Source of the DNA: Myxococcota bacterium
GTDB lineage: Bacteria; Myxococcota_A; UBA796; JAJRTE01
Assembly: GCA_024278455.1 (NCBI GenBank)
Contig: JAJRTE010000306.1
Coordinates: 1-64,000 of the forward strand
DNA length: 64,000 bases
Direction: 5' to 3'
Shown: positions 1 to 8,459 of the stretch, piece by piece
How the letters are laid out: every line of letters starts with the position of its first letter
Numbering within the stretch: the first letter of the stretch is position 1
The notes under the pieces: model-generated
The model's database searches: none
What the model was told of the DNA's origin: nothing
What the model saw: the letters and a program-made list of their open reading frames with translations, nothing else
Program-made: the position numbers and the translations under genes

Positions 1-2
1 GC

Positions 3-137
3 CCCACCCTTCGCGACCGGGGCGGCGATCGCGCGGTGCAACCGGAAGAGCGTACCCAGGCGTCCCACCATGCGATCCCGGCCAACCCGCTGGAAGCCTA
101 CCTGTCGAGGTTGCTGGAGGGGATTGTCGGGAAGTAG
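3..137 (+). CDS. 3' end of an unidentified gene entering from the left
   Basis: The third forward frame is open from the window edge to a TAG stop and gives 44 residues ending in a helical-looking tail (PLEAYLSRLLEGIVGK). It could be the C-terminus of a gene that starts outside the window. There is too little sequence to assign a family, and an open frame of this length is common by chance at this GC content. Low confidence. Confidence 0.25.
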   Translation, partial: PTLRDRGGDRAVQPEERTQASHHAIPANPLEAYLSRLLEGIVGK

Positions 138-289
138 TCGTGCCAGGCAAGGGTTGTCAGCAGCACCGCGTCACCGCCGATGACTCGGTAGAAACGAGAT
201 CTGCGATTGACGGTGTACCGGAATGGGTATCACCTCGTCCGATCAGGGTGGTTCCGACCAGGTCATGCGAATCCTGCATGGCCTCGAGT

Positions 290-451
290 CTACTGCCGCT
301 TGTCCGGGATCTCGAGCGAGACGTATCGGTAGTGCGCAAACACGTCCCGGACGATCGTGGTCTTGCCGGACTGCCTGGGCCCGGTCGCGGTTACCACGGG
401 GAACGATTCTGCTGCCTTCCTGAGCGTCGGGCTCAGCGTTCGTTGGATCAC
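290..451 (-). pseudogene. Truncated AAA ATPase (AAA_14/DUF4143 type), N-terminal fragment
   Basis: From a GTG at 451, preceded by AAAGGGG, the frame encodes 53 residues. They match the beginning of AAA_14/DUF4143 ATPases: IQRTL...PVVTATGPRQSGKTT is the family's Walker A region, and it is followed by the usual short strand (YRYVSLEIPD). Family members continue for about 350 more residues with Walker B and DUF4143, but here a stop follows immediately. No continuation is visible in the other two frames down to position 1. It is best read as a decayed remnant at the edge of a mobile or defence region. The complete family often behaves as accessory, toxin-antitoxin-associated ATPases. Confidence 0.6.
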
Positions 452-552
452 AGCATCCCCTTTCGAGACGATTGAATATTGAATATTCATTTTGGAAGAC
501 GGGGGTGGCTGTCGAGGGCCTTTCTCGAGGGACCGTGGAGCAGGTACAAGAT

Positions 553-2655
553 CTACTCCAACAGCGCCAGGTCCGCCACGTGGCCCGCCGACTGCAAGGT
601 CGAGAAGAACGTTTCGGCGTCCGGCCCGAACCCGTCGAAATCGAAGAGTCCGGTCGCCGAGAGGGCGTCGTCGAAGGACTTCTGGCGCGCGTAGCCCGCC
701 TGGTCGGGCGCCATGAAGCGCGACTTCAGGTAGAGGAGCTGTCGCCGGTTGCCCTGCGCGTGATCGTAGAAGTGGATTCGCCGGGTTCTCATGTCGATCT
801 TGACACGCTCCCGCAGCCAGGGAAGGCGCGTCTCGAACGCTTCGTAGAACAAGAGCGTCAGCTTGCCGGACCGGAGATGGATCTTGACGAGGTCGGCCTC
901 GCGGACATCGCCGTACAGGACGCTTGCGCAGCCGGCGTAGCACCGCAGCACGGGTGGAAGGCGTTCCAGCAGCGCCAGGTGCAGTTGGAGGGAATGCCCG
1001 CGATCCAGCCACCCCAGCCCCTGCGCCGCCGCCCGTTCCGCGGCTTCCGTAACGACCTCGGGACGGCCGACAGAAAACAGCAGGGTCCGCGCCTCCTCTT
1101 GGGCCTGCCGAAGGGAGCCGAAGAACGCCCGGACATCCCGTTTCAGCTCCGGGGGAAGCGCCTGGTAGCGCGTTCGGCCTCCGAAGAGGTTGAGCGCGAA
1201 ATAGACCAGCAGGTCGTCGCGGCGCGCTCGGGCCGCCGCACGCAACGGGTCCATGTCGAACAGGCCGCGAACGAGCCGATCGGCACGGCGCAGCGACCCC
1301 ACCCGCTCGCGCAGCGCATGGCGGAGAGAATCGTCCAGCTCCTCCTCGGCCACGGGACGTCCTCTCGCAAGCCACGCCTCCCACAGCGTCTCGAGCAACG
1401 GCCGCACCGCCTCGAGGTCCCGGGCTGGAACCTCCACCCTGCCCCGCCCAGGTGGCCGGTGCGTCGTCGGTACGAGCTGGAACCGCCTCTGCTGGCGCTC
1501 GAGCAGGAAACGCTGTTCCAGGACTTTGTCCCGAAAAACCAGGAACACACCCGGCCCCACGGCGATGGCGTCCGCGGACAGCACGGTCTCGATGAAGTCT
1601 CGGAGTTCCTCCTGGCGGTAGTATTTCTGGAACGTTCCCCGCCGCGTCAAGAAGCCGTCCCCGTAGGGCTCGAGGCCGGACGTGTCCGCCTTTCCGACCG
1701 CCATGCAGGCGACCGCCAGGCAGCCGCGCGCGAGGTCGAACGCGCGCCGGAGTGCCTCCCGCCTCTCCTCCCGGGACTCGATGACGTTGAGAACGAAGCC
1801 CAGGTTCACGACATCCGCCGGCTCGAGGGGCGTATCGGGTGCAAAGTGCGGGTCCCACCCGATGGCCGGGATCCCCGCTTCCAGAAGGGCGCGCACGTCG
1901 TCACCCTGGCCGCAGCCATAGTCCAGGACGGACCGCTTCGGGTCGAGAAGCCCATACCGCGCGAGGGCCTGCATGGGCACGGACAGCCTGTCCCGCACGA
2001 TGGCCGTGCGATGGCGCGCCACCCCCCGCTCGCCCTCGATGCCCCCCGTCGCTCCCGGGGCTGACGGCTCTTGTGCGACTGCCGGCTCCTCCTCCGCCGG
2101 CTCTCCTTCGACTGTTTGCGGCTTCGGGGTCGACTGGACGGGTGACGAGGCTCGGGTAGTGCCCGAAAGCCCCTCGAGTTCTCTCAACGCGTGATCGTCC
2201 ACCACCACGCCCGCCGCTTCGAGACGGGCAGCCCAGCTTCGCCGGTGTCCGATGGCTCGAGGGTTCTCGAACAGCCCACGCGCCTCGAGGGCACGGGTCA
2301 GCGCCTCGAACCGGGGCCGGTCCGGGTGGTCGAGCGGGAGCAACAGCTCTTTCCGGTGCAGGATCGGGGGATTCCCGGACGTGCGGAATCGGCGACGGGT
2401 CACCCGACCCACGTCCAGGTCCACGGTGACGCTTTCCAGCAAGGCGGGGAAAGCCACCTCTTGGAAGGGTTCGTAGTCGAGCAAGGTGACGCGGTGCGTG
2501 CGAGCGGTGTCCAGCCGCACCACGTTCCACTGAATGTCCCCGGCGAGGGACACGGCCTGGTCGAGCCGTGCCCGATCCGGGGGCTCGAGCACCTCGAGGG
2601 CGTCCCGGTGGAGATACCAGGCGCCGTGAACCCGCTTTCCGACCTTCTGGATCAC
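553..2655 (-). CDS. DNA phosphorothioation-associated putative methyltransferase
   Basis: A 700-residue protein of the family annotated as DNA phosphorothioation-associated putative methyltransferase. The N-terminal third (KVGKRVHGAWYLHRDAL...) is the family's own region. A central SAM-binding core at about residues 240-250 reads VLDYGCGQGDD, followed by GWDPHF and PADVVNLGFVLNVIE, which are hallmarks of the family. The rest is a long helical C-terminal region. I chose the GTG at 2655 because GGAGG lies 9 nt upstream; the open frame extends further to 2838 but only through the duplicated segment and insert. The gene probably followed the FtsK-like gene directly before the toxin-antitoxin insert arrived. 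The phosphorothioation genes dndABCDE are not in the window, so the substrate and partner cannot be stated. The family role in DNA modification is inferred from its known genomic association. Confidence 0.8.
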   Translation of the reverse strand: MIQKVGKRVHGAWYLHRDALEVLEPPDRARLDQAVSLAGDIQWNVVRLDTARTHRVTLLDYEPFQEVAFPALLESVTVDLDVGRVTRRRFRTSGNPPILHRKELLLPLDHPDRPRFEALTRALEARGLFENPRAIGHRRSWAARLEAAGVVVDDHALRELEGLSGTTRASSPVQSTPKPQTVEGEPAEEEPAVAQEPSAPGATGGIEGERGVARHRTAIVRDRLSVPMQALARYGLLDPKRSVLDYGCGQGDDVRALLEAGIPAIGWDPHFAPDTPLEPADVVNLGFVLNVIESREERREALRRAFDLARGCLAVACMAVGKADTSGLEPYGDGFLTRRGTFQKYYRQEELRDFIETVLSADAIAVGPGVFLVFRDKVLEQRFLLERQQRRFQLVPTTHRPPGRGRVEVPARDLEAVRPLLETLWEAWLARGRPVAEEELDDSLRHALRERVGSLRRADRLVRGLFDMDPLRAAARARRDDLLVYFALNLFGGRTRYQALPPELKRDVRAFFGSLRQAQEEARTLLFSVGRPEVVTEAAERAAAQGLGWLDRGHSLQLHLALLERLPPVLRCYAGCASVLYGDVREADLVKIHLRSGKLTLLFYEAFETRLPWLRERVKIDMRTRRIHFYDHAQGNRRQLLYLKSRFMAPDQAGYARQKSFDDALSATGLFDFDGFGPDAETFFSTLQSAGHVADLALLE

Positions 2656-2725
2656 CTGGATCGCCTCCCTGGAATCGCTGTGCCTGCCCGGGCAGGGTCT
2701 CATCTCTCCAGGATGCCACGATGGC
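2592..2725. repeat. Direct repeat copy A (134 bp) flanking the toxin-antitoxin insert
   Basis: This 134-bp segment matches 3491-3624 with about six mismatches and no gaps, by eye. It spans the degenerate end of the FtsK-like gene, the intergenic ribosome-binding site, and the first codons of the methyltransferase gene. In this copy the FtsK stop codon TAG has become GAG, while the methyltransferase start is in use. Confidence 0.9.
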
Positions 2726-2794
2726 GCTGCCCTGTAGAAGATTTCCGCGGTACCCACCGACCGAACCCGTGCATTGCAGCGCAATGTCGGCCGA

Positions 2795-3127
2795 CTACTT
2801 CTTTCTGAAGAGTCTTTCCAGAAGAATATCCTCCACATTCCTTCTTGAATCGATAATGGCCAACACGTAGACAGTCTCTTCCGATACTCGGTACATGACT
2901 CGCCAGGGTGGGACGATCAGTTCGCGGTATGTCAGAATACCTTGCTGTTGCAACTCGGGAATGCGACGACCGCGCTGAGGAGAGTGGCTGAGGGTCTCTA
3001 TCTTGGTCTTGATCTGTTCAAAAAGCCTTTGGGCCGCAAGTGGGCTGTCTTGCGCGATGTAGTCAATGATGTCTTCAAGATCATCAACAGCGGACCTTGC
3101 CCATCTAACTTGATAGTCTTGATTCAT
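2795..3127 (-). CDS. ParE/RelE-family toxin
   Basis: 110 residues. The sequence has the ParE/RelE layout: an N-terminal strand followed by the long helical stretch SAVDDLEDIIDYIAQDSP, then GRRIPELQQ, YRELIVPPWRVMYRV and a C-terminal strand VYVLAIIDSRR. The motif pair R(E)L....WRVMYRV is typical of the family. RelE members cleave ribosome-bound mRNA and ParE members poison gyrase; the sequence alone does not separate these, though the DLEDIIDYIA helix is more ParE-like. It starts 3 nt after the antitoxin stop. The gene is clearly lower in GC than its flanks and lacks the CTCGAG words common around it, which fits recent transfer. Confidence 0.85.
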   Translation of the reverse strand: MNQDYQVRWARSAVDDLEDIIDYIAQDSPLAAQRLFEQIKTKIETLSHSPQRGRRIPELQQQGILTYRELIVPPWRVMYRVSEETVYVLAIIDSRRNVEDILLERLFRKK

Positions 3128-3130
3128 GTC

Positions 3131-3400
3131 TCATTCAAGTTTTTCTTGGATTGTCTTCAAGACATCCTCATGCGATACGGTTTCACCGTTCCTGGTTTCT
3201 TCTTCAGCCAGCGAAAGGATCTTCAACAATCCGATGGCATTTCTCATCCTTTCGTAGCTCTCTGGATCCTGCAAGACAGCCCGGGCTTCACCGTTTTGCG
3301 TGATGATGACAGGAGAATGGGTTTCGTTGATCTGCCTCAACAAGTCGGCAGTTCTCGACTTCAAGTAGCTCACGGACCTGATGTTCGTGGACAGGTTCAT
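3131..3400 (-). CDS. Phd/YefM-family antitoxin
   Basis: 89 residues with the Phd/YefM N-terminal DNA-binding fold: SVSYLKSRTADLLRQINETHSPVIITQNG is followed by EARAVLQDPESYERM. The variable C-terminal region presumably wraps the toxin. It lies directly upstream of the ParE/RelE gene on the same strand with a 3-nt gap, the usual antitoxin-first order. By family rule it should bind its own promoter and neutralise the toxin. AT-richer than the neighbouring genes. The pair sits between two copies of a 134-bp repeat and separates two genes that probably belonged together. Confidence 0.85.
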   Translation of the reverse strand: MNLSTNIRSVSYLKSRTADLLRQINETHSPVIITQNGEARAVLQDPESYERMRNAIGLLKILSLAEEETRNGETVSHEDVLKTIQEKLE

Positions 3401-3490
3401 TGTTCACCTCCAGTCTTTTTATGGTACCAAATTCAGGCTGGAAGTCAACACCTATTCCAAGGCCAACTCGGTGTTGTGGCCAGGATTCCT

Positions 3491-3624
3491 CCTTGAGGGC
3501 GTCCCGGTGGAGATACCAGGCGCCATGAACCCGCTTCCCGACCTTCTGGATCACCTGGATCGCCTCCCTGGAATCGCTGTGCCTACCCGGGCAGGGTCTA
3601 ATCTTTCCAGGATGCCACGATGGC
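3491..3624. repeat. Direct repeat copy B (134 bp), with a 5' fragment of the methyltransferase gene
   Basis: This copy contains the true 3' end of the FtsK-like gene (stop at 3598-3600), the 42-nt intergenic stretch, the GGAGG site, and a duplicate GTG start at 3554. That start opens about 21 codons identical to the methyltransferase N-terminus (KVGKRVHGAWYLHRDAL) before the reading runs into unrelated insert sequence. The fragment is therefore a broken duplicate start, not a gene. Confidence 0.9.
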
Positions 3625-6600
3625 TTCGGCCAACTCCCGGGTCTCGTCGGGCCCCGCGAAGGGAACCTGTCCCAGGACGATTTCTCCCTCGCCCACGAGC
3701 TTGGCCGCCAGGTGGCCCTTGCCCAGGAGCCTCGAGGCCACGGGGTCGTCCAGCACCAGCTCGGAGTTGCGCCGGTCCGACACCCTCAGCACCAGGCGAT
3801 TGCCCAGGTTCGCCCGGATCAACGGCGGGACGGCGTCCTTGTCGGGGCGCTGGGTGACCAGCACCAGGCTGATGCCTGCGGCCCGCGCCTTGGATGCCAG
3901 CCGCGTCACGGTCTTCTCCACCGTGGCCCGATAGTCCCTGTCCACCATCCAGTCGGCCATCTCGTCGTGGAACAGCCAGAGCATTGGGAACCGGTTCTCC
4001 CGTGCTACGCGCTTGTTGTACTGGAAGATGTTGAGGGCTCCCACACTTGCGAGCAACCGGTAGCGCTCCTCCATCGCCTCGATCACGGCATCGAAGCTTT
4101 TCATCGCGCCGGCCTGTGTCGTGCAGATGTCCCCTTCGAGGTGCGGCAGGTCCTGCAACCAGGGGTAGTCCACACCGGCCTTGGGGTCGATCATCCAAAT
4201 CCGTGCCGCACCGGGCGCGTTCGTCGCGCAAATGTCGAGCAGGAGATTCTGCACCAGGACCCCCTTGCCGCTCCCGGTCTCGCCGGCGATGAGGACGTGG
4301 GGGCCGTGCTGGGGCTGGCCCCCGAACTCGCTTGCGATGTTGAGATAGAACAGCTCACCATCGTTCTCTCGAGCCCCGAGCAGGAAGGAGGTGTTGAACC
4401 ACGGCGCGGTCTCCGGCAAGGCCCGTTTGCGCCATTGGTCATGCAGCCAGAGCACGACCCGCTTCGGGCGCCGGACCATGACCACCACCTCGCCCGGGCG
4501 CCCGTGTACATCGATGACCTCGAGGGCATGGGAGGTAAGGAGTTGCTGCTGCCTCTTCTCCACCCTGGACACGGTTAGATCGTCGGTTCCCCTGAAGCTG
4601 ACGAGCGCGGCGTTGGGGGTCAGGCGCGCCCGGACGACCTCGGATGTCATGGCGTAGCTCCGGAAGGCCTTGCACAGGGCGACAAGCGTTTCTTGCAGCC
4701 ACGTTTCCCCTTCTTCCTCCCGTATCTTCTCCCGGCCGCTGCTCAGCCACTTCCGAATCGGGGCCGGATAGGGCGGAACGTGCTCGGGCTCCCGGGTCTC
4801 ACGACCCCGGTTCATGGGTCTTCGCCCTGTAGTCGCTTCGTGGGCACTCGTGGTTGTGTCGTCCCTCTGTCGAGATTGCCAGGACAGGGTGGATGGGCCT
4901 GCGTCGCCGGAGTCAGCGGTCACCGGGCTGTTTGGCTGAGCAGGTCGCCACGTCGTGCCCTGGATTCTGGGCTGCCCCAGCATGGCGTGGGCTTCACACC
5001 CGTCGGGCACGGGCTTCTGTGGTCTTCGTCGCTCCAGGTACGAGGGGGAGGACGGCAGGCGGATCTGCTCGGTCGGCACCGCGTCCGGATCGGCGCTGGA
5101 CCTCTTGCCAGCACCGGTCGCGGTTCTGCTCGGCTCTCGCTTTCCGGATTGCGAAGGGGGCTCTCCGTTCCAAACAACGGTACCCGAAGATCTGCTTTCC
5201 ACGCCGACCTCGATGCGCCGTCGATGGAGGGAAGTGCGAGCCGGTCGCCCCGTACTTGAGGGCTTCATGGCCTTGAACCCGGGTGCGCCTTCGCCCCCCT
5301 CTTGTCGTTTTGGCTGCGAAGGCGGTTCGTCGTGCCACGTCACGGGACTCGAGGCGGCTGGTTGTCCAGGCACCTCGTTGCGCTGCCGACGGACAGGGAC
5401 GTTGGCCGGTCGATCCAAGGCCGAGTCCGTCGTGAGCCTCGGTGCCGACTCCCCTTTCGGAACGACCGGGTCACGGTCTGGGCTGGCAGGAGCCGCGCGC
5501 GTCCGGTCCGTGGACCGAAGCGCAGACCGCGAGATCATCTCCCGGTCAGCGGCGGCCGGCGGTGGAAGCTTCCGGACTCGAGTCAACAGGCGGCGGAGCG
5601 TGTCGGCGTCGAAGACTTGCTGCAAGCAAGGGATCCCGCTGGTCTTGAGGGGGAGGGGCTCCTTGCTTACGCTGTGGGATCCATCATGAACGAAGACATG
5701 GGAGAGGCCAACAAGCTGAACGGGAACCTGGTCGTCCTTCACGGCCTTGACCCACCCGTACAGGGCCATGCCCCCCAGCGGGGCGTCCTCGAAGGGGTCC
5801 ATCCCCTCGGCCATGAGGTCGCCGAGACGATCTAGCCAGACCGTCCGGTCGAGCCGGGTGCTCGAGGGCTCCAGCGCCGTGGCCAGCCGGCCGATGGTCT
5901 CGACGAGCTGCCTGGCCGACTTGCGCGCCGCCTCGAGGTATCCACTCTCCGAGACGAACTTGCTTTCGGTCACCAGCACATTGAGGTAGGGCTGTCCATC
6001 CTCGTCCACGGCAGGATTGAGGACCAGGAGGTCGGCCAATCGGCCCTCCTTGGTCCCGAACCAGCTCGCGTAGTCGTCGAGAAAGTACCAGCCGATGTGC
6101 CGGTCGTTCTTCGCGGCGAGGTGACGCCGAACGAGAGCCATCGAGAGCACGACACCTACCAGTTCGTTGGCGAAATGCGCGTATTTGGCCGCCCGCATCA
6201 CGATCTGGCCCGACAGGTTGGTGGCCTGCTCGATGAGCCACTCGGCCAGCGCTGAGCGCTCCTCGCCGTCCTGGTGTGGGATCAGACGAGACAACAGTGC
6301 CTCGAGGAAGCTGAGGAGAAGCTTCGGGTCGCGGTTTGTCGAGACCACGAGATTCCGGGGCTCGTGCCGATGGCTCACGTACCGGATGACGCGCACGCCG
6401 TGGTTGCGATACAGCCGTCGGTCCACGAGAGGATCGGATGTCACCACCCAGTCACCAATCCGGTGCGCGGTCTCCAGCACCTTGCCGAGCCCAGTCTGCC
6501 CGAACGATGCACGCCGCACGGGTATCCACGTTTTCTCCTCGAGGGTGCGGCCGGTGTGCAACAGCATGAGCGTGTCCAGGTACACCTGCCCGGTGGGGTC

Positions 6601-6693
6601 CTGTACGGGTGAAGCCAGGTAGGCTTCCACGCGCTCGTCGCCGGGAGCTACAGGGGAACGGCGTCCTCTTTGCCAATAACCAGTGAGACACAT
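3598..6693 (-). CDS. FtsK/HerA-like DNA translocase with possible PD-(D/E)xK nuclease site
   Basis: About 1031 residues. The C-terminal third is a FtsK/SpoIIIE-type ATPase: Walker A GETGSGKG, then IWMIDPKAGVDYPWL, Walker B FPMLWLFHDEMADWM, and LVLVTQRPDKDAVPPLIRANLGNRLVLRVSD. The N-terminal third contains ADLLVL followed by LVTESK at about residues 220-245, which fits a D...ExK nuclease core; this is my reading and not proven. A low-complexity linker rich in Arg, Pro and Ser (about residues 400-630) separates the two. The ATG at 6693 has GGAGG upstream; a TTG at 6708 is the alternative. DptH-type restriction ATPases of phosphorothioation systems have a related plan and are longer, so the 5' end may be lost. 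It lies just upstream of the phosphorothioation-associated methyltransferase. Confidence 0.7.
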   Translation of the reverse strand: MCLTGYWQRGRRSPVAPGDERVEAYLASPVQDPTGQVYLDTLMLLHTGRTLEEKTWIPVRRASFGQTGLGKVLETAHRIGDWVVTSDPLVDRRLYRNHGVRVIRYVSHRHEPRNLVVSTNRDPKLLLSFLEALLSRLIPHQDGEERSALAEWLIEQATNLSGQIVMRAAKYAHFANELVGVVLSMALVRRHLAAKNDRHIGWYFLDDYASWFGTKEGRLADLLVLNPAVDEDGQPYLNVLVTESKFVSESGYLEAARKSARQLVETIGRLATALEPSSTRLDRTVWLDRLGDLMAEGMDPFEDAPLGGMALYGWVKAVKDDQVPVQLVGLSHVFVHDGSHSVSKEPLPLKTSGIPCLQQVFDADTLRRLLTRVRKLPPPAAADREMISRSALRSTDRTRAAPASPDRDPVVPKGESAPRLTTDSALDRPANVPVRRQRNEVPGQPAASSPVTWHDEPPSQPKRQEGGEGAPGFKAMKPSSTGRPARTSLHRRRIEVGVESRSSGTVVWNGEPPSQSGKREPSRTATGAGKRSSADPDAVPTEQIRLPSSPSYLERRRPQKPVPDGCEAHAMLGQPRIQGTTWRPAQPNSPVTADSGDAGPSTLSWQSRQRDDTTTSAHEATTGRRPMNRGRETREPEHVPPYPAPIRKWLSSGREKIREEEGETWLQETLVALCKAFRSYAMTSEVVRARLTPNAALVSFRGTDDLTVSRVEKRQQQLLTSHALEVIDVHGRPGEVVVMVRRPKRVVLWLHDQWRKRALPETAPWFNTSFLLGARENDGELFYLNIASEFGGQPQHGPHVLIAGETGSGKGVLVQNLLLDICATNAPGAARIWMIDPKAGVDYPWLQDLPHLEGDICTTQAGAMKSFDAVIEAMEERYRLLASVGALNIFQYNKRVARENRFPMLWLFHDEMADWMVDRDYRATVEKTVTRLASKARAAGISLVLVTQRPDKDAVPPLIRANLGNRLVLRVSDRRNSELVLDDPVASRLLGKGHLAAKLVGEGEIVLGQVPFAGPDETRELAEAIVASWKD

Positions 6694-6708
6694 TTCGAGC
6701 CTCCACAA

Positions 6709-7198
6709 GGCTAGCGGTTCCCCGCCGCAAGGTTCAGCAGAATCACCGAGGTCACTACCCGCGCCTCTGTCCGGCCCTACCCCCCCAACGCAACTTCACG
6801 TTCCGCTTCACTGAACCCGCTATGTCTGCCACACTCGCAAGCTCGAGGTAGGCCGGTAGACCTCCAACGTCAGTCAGCCCCTGGAGTTCGCCTCAACATC
6901 GTACTGGAAATGAAGGATACCCTGTGCCATCATAACGTCACCTCATTGGTGAAGGTTGTTTTTTCTAAGCGTACCTTGACCCCCTGACCACTCAGGGCCA
7001 ACGAGGTTCTTTACTTTTTTGGTGTCGGATCCGGGGAACCCGAAACTGATCCGCCCCCTACGGCAGATTTCTGTTTACATTCACGAAGGACGAATAGTTC
7101 TTAATGTCTCGATTCGCAGAACTGTCATACCGGTTCTTCTCTAGGAACACTTAGTGGTGTCCCCCGGGGCAGTGTCCAGATGAGGTCAGGGTGGGAAG
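6709..7198. other. Intergenic region between divergent ftsK-like and doc genes
   Basis: About 490 bp without a convincing gene on either strand. It is AT-richer than the flanking chromosome, particularly 6890-7140. It must carry the promoters of the two divergent genes, but I see no clear promoter, repeat or RNA structure. Confidence 0.5.
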
Positions 7199-8074
7199 AT
7201 GGAAGGGATCAAGCTCGAGCTACGGCGTCAGTACGACGAATGGAAGAAGAAACTCGGCGCGGATTTTCCAGACTATTTGCGCAATACGGTTTCGATGGAT
7301 ACGGTTCTTCGTGCACACTACTTGTTGTGTGACTACTTTCTGCATGAGGGGGAGGAAATCGCGATGGCGGGGCCTCGAAACGAGCACCTTCTTCCTTCTG
7401 CGGTGGGGCGCCAGTTTGTCGAATTCGGGGGGTGCCGAAAGTGGCAAACTGATCTTGAGGTGTGTGCAACCCTGTTCTTTGGAATCGTCAAGGATCATCC
7501 TTTTCACGATGCCAACAAACGGACAGCATTCCTGGTAGCGGTGTATCATCTCTTTGCCAACAACCGTATTGTCGATTCACGGCACAAGCTCTGGGATGAG
7601 CTTGCAATCCGCACTGCGGAGGGAAAGTTGAGCCAATACCCGCAGTTCAGGAAGTTCAGAAAGACTCCGGATTCAGAAGTTTGCTTCATTGCGGATTTCT
7701 TTCGACGAAACACGCGTAAGGCGGACAAACGGTACTACATCGTTACCTACAACCAGTTACGTGCAATCCTTCAACGTTTCTCATTCGACCTTGATGAACC
7801 TGCCGGAAACTTCATCCATGTGATACGAAAACGGACCATCAGAAAAGGTCTGTTGCGCTCACGTGTTGTGGAAGAACGACAAAAAGTTCTTAAGATTGGG
7901 TTTCCGGGGTGGGGGCGGGAGGTTTCGAGACGTGACCTCAAACAGGTGCGCAAAGTCACGTGTCTCACGCCGGAGCACGACGTGGACTCCCTGGTGTTCT
8001 TCAAGGGAGCAGATCCGTTGGAAGCGCTGATCCCGCGGTATCACGGGGTATTGACGAGGCTCAGAGACAAGTAG
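7199..8074 (+). CDS. Doc/Fic-family protein with C-terminal extension
   Basis: 291 residues. The Doc/Fic active-site loop is present at about residues 100-111 as HPFHDANKRTAF, close to the Doc consensus HxFxxANKRTA. Doc proteins phosphorylate elongation factor Tu and Fic proteins AMPylate targets; the Ala-Asn variant points to the Doc side. Doc toxins are about 125 residues, so the last 130 residues form an extra basic domain (RKADKRYYIVTYNQLRAIL...) that I do not recognise. No Phd partner lies next to it; the Phd at 3131-3400 belongs to another toxin. The gene is lower in GC than native neighbours and has only one CTCGAG word, which suggests horizontal acquisition. Confidence 0.8.
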   Translation: MEGIKLELRRQYDEWKKKLGADFPDYLRNTVSMDTVLRAHYLLCDYFLHEGEEIAMAGPRNEHLLPSAVGRQFVEFGGCRKWQTDLEVCATLFFGIVKDHPFHDANKRTAFLVAVYHLFANNRIVDSRHKLWDELAIRTAEGKLSQYPQFRKFRKTPDSEVCFIADFFRRNTRKADKRYYIVTYNQLRAILQRFSFDLDEPAGNFIHVIRKRTIRKGLLRSRVVEERQKVLKIGFPGWGREVSRRDLKQVRKVTCLTPEHDVDSLVFFKGADPLEALIPRYHGVLTRLRDK

Positions 8075-8459
8075 CTTGGACGGTTGACCCAACTTTTGTT
8101 GTGCCGCCCCATGCTGGCCGACATTGTCTCCAGGGCCGACACTCCCCGTTAGGTGGGGTTGATGGAGCGCTTACCTTTCATCGCGCCGGCCTGCATAGAG
8201 CCTTGGACGGAGGCGTGAGCGTGGCGCCTCAAGACACCACAGGAGGAGAGCACGCCGCCCATGCTGGGACCGGGTCCTGGAATGTCCCCAGGGAAGCCTC
8301 ATATCGCAGGCCCGCGTCTTCGGTGACCACGAACCCTGTGGTGTCGGAGGTCGAAAGCAATTCTGAAGCGGGCAACAAACATTCCCTTTGGTTTTCCGCC
8401 GCACCTTGGACATCAGCGTCACTGATTGCTCAGAGAATCAGCAATTCCTCTTCAAGCAG
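8075..8459. other. Intergenic region holding repeat copy 1
   Basis: About 385 bp between doc and the convergent small membrane protein gene. No credible gene. It contains the first copy of a 46-nt imperfect repeat (8125-8170), whose second copy abuts the 3' end of cas6. Confidence 0.5.
8125..8170. repeat. 46-nt hairpin-forming repeat, copy 1
   Basis: Matches 9477-9522 with four differences in about 46 nt. Its middle is a short hairpin, CCCC-gttaggt-GGGG, where the second copy has CCCC-ggtacgt-GGGG. The layout (conserved flank TCTCCAGGGCCGACACT, central CCCC/GGGG stem) resembles CRISPR repeats of the kind Cas6 cuts, but there is no array of regular spacing. Confidence 0.6.

Noticed and set aside
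290-1858. A 522-codon minus-strand frame over the methyltransferase gene
   Set aside because: Most of it is a shadow of the methyltransferase in another frame; only its last 53 codons (290-451) resemble a real protein and are recorded as a truncated ATPase.
472-2064. A 530-codon plus-strand frame opposite the methyltransferase
   Set aside because: No motif, unusual composition, and antisense to a gene with a clear SAM-binding core.
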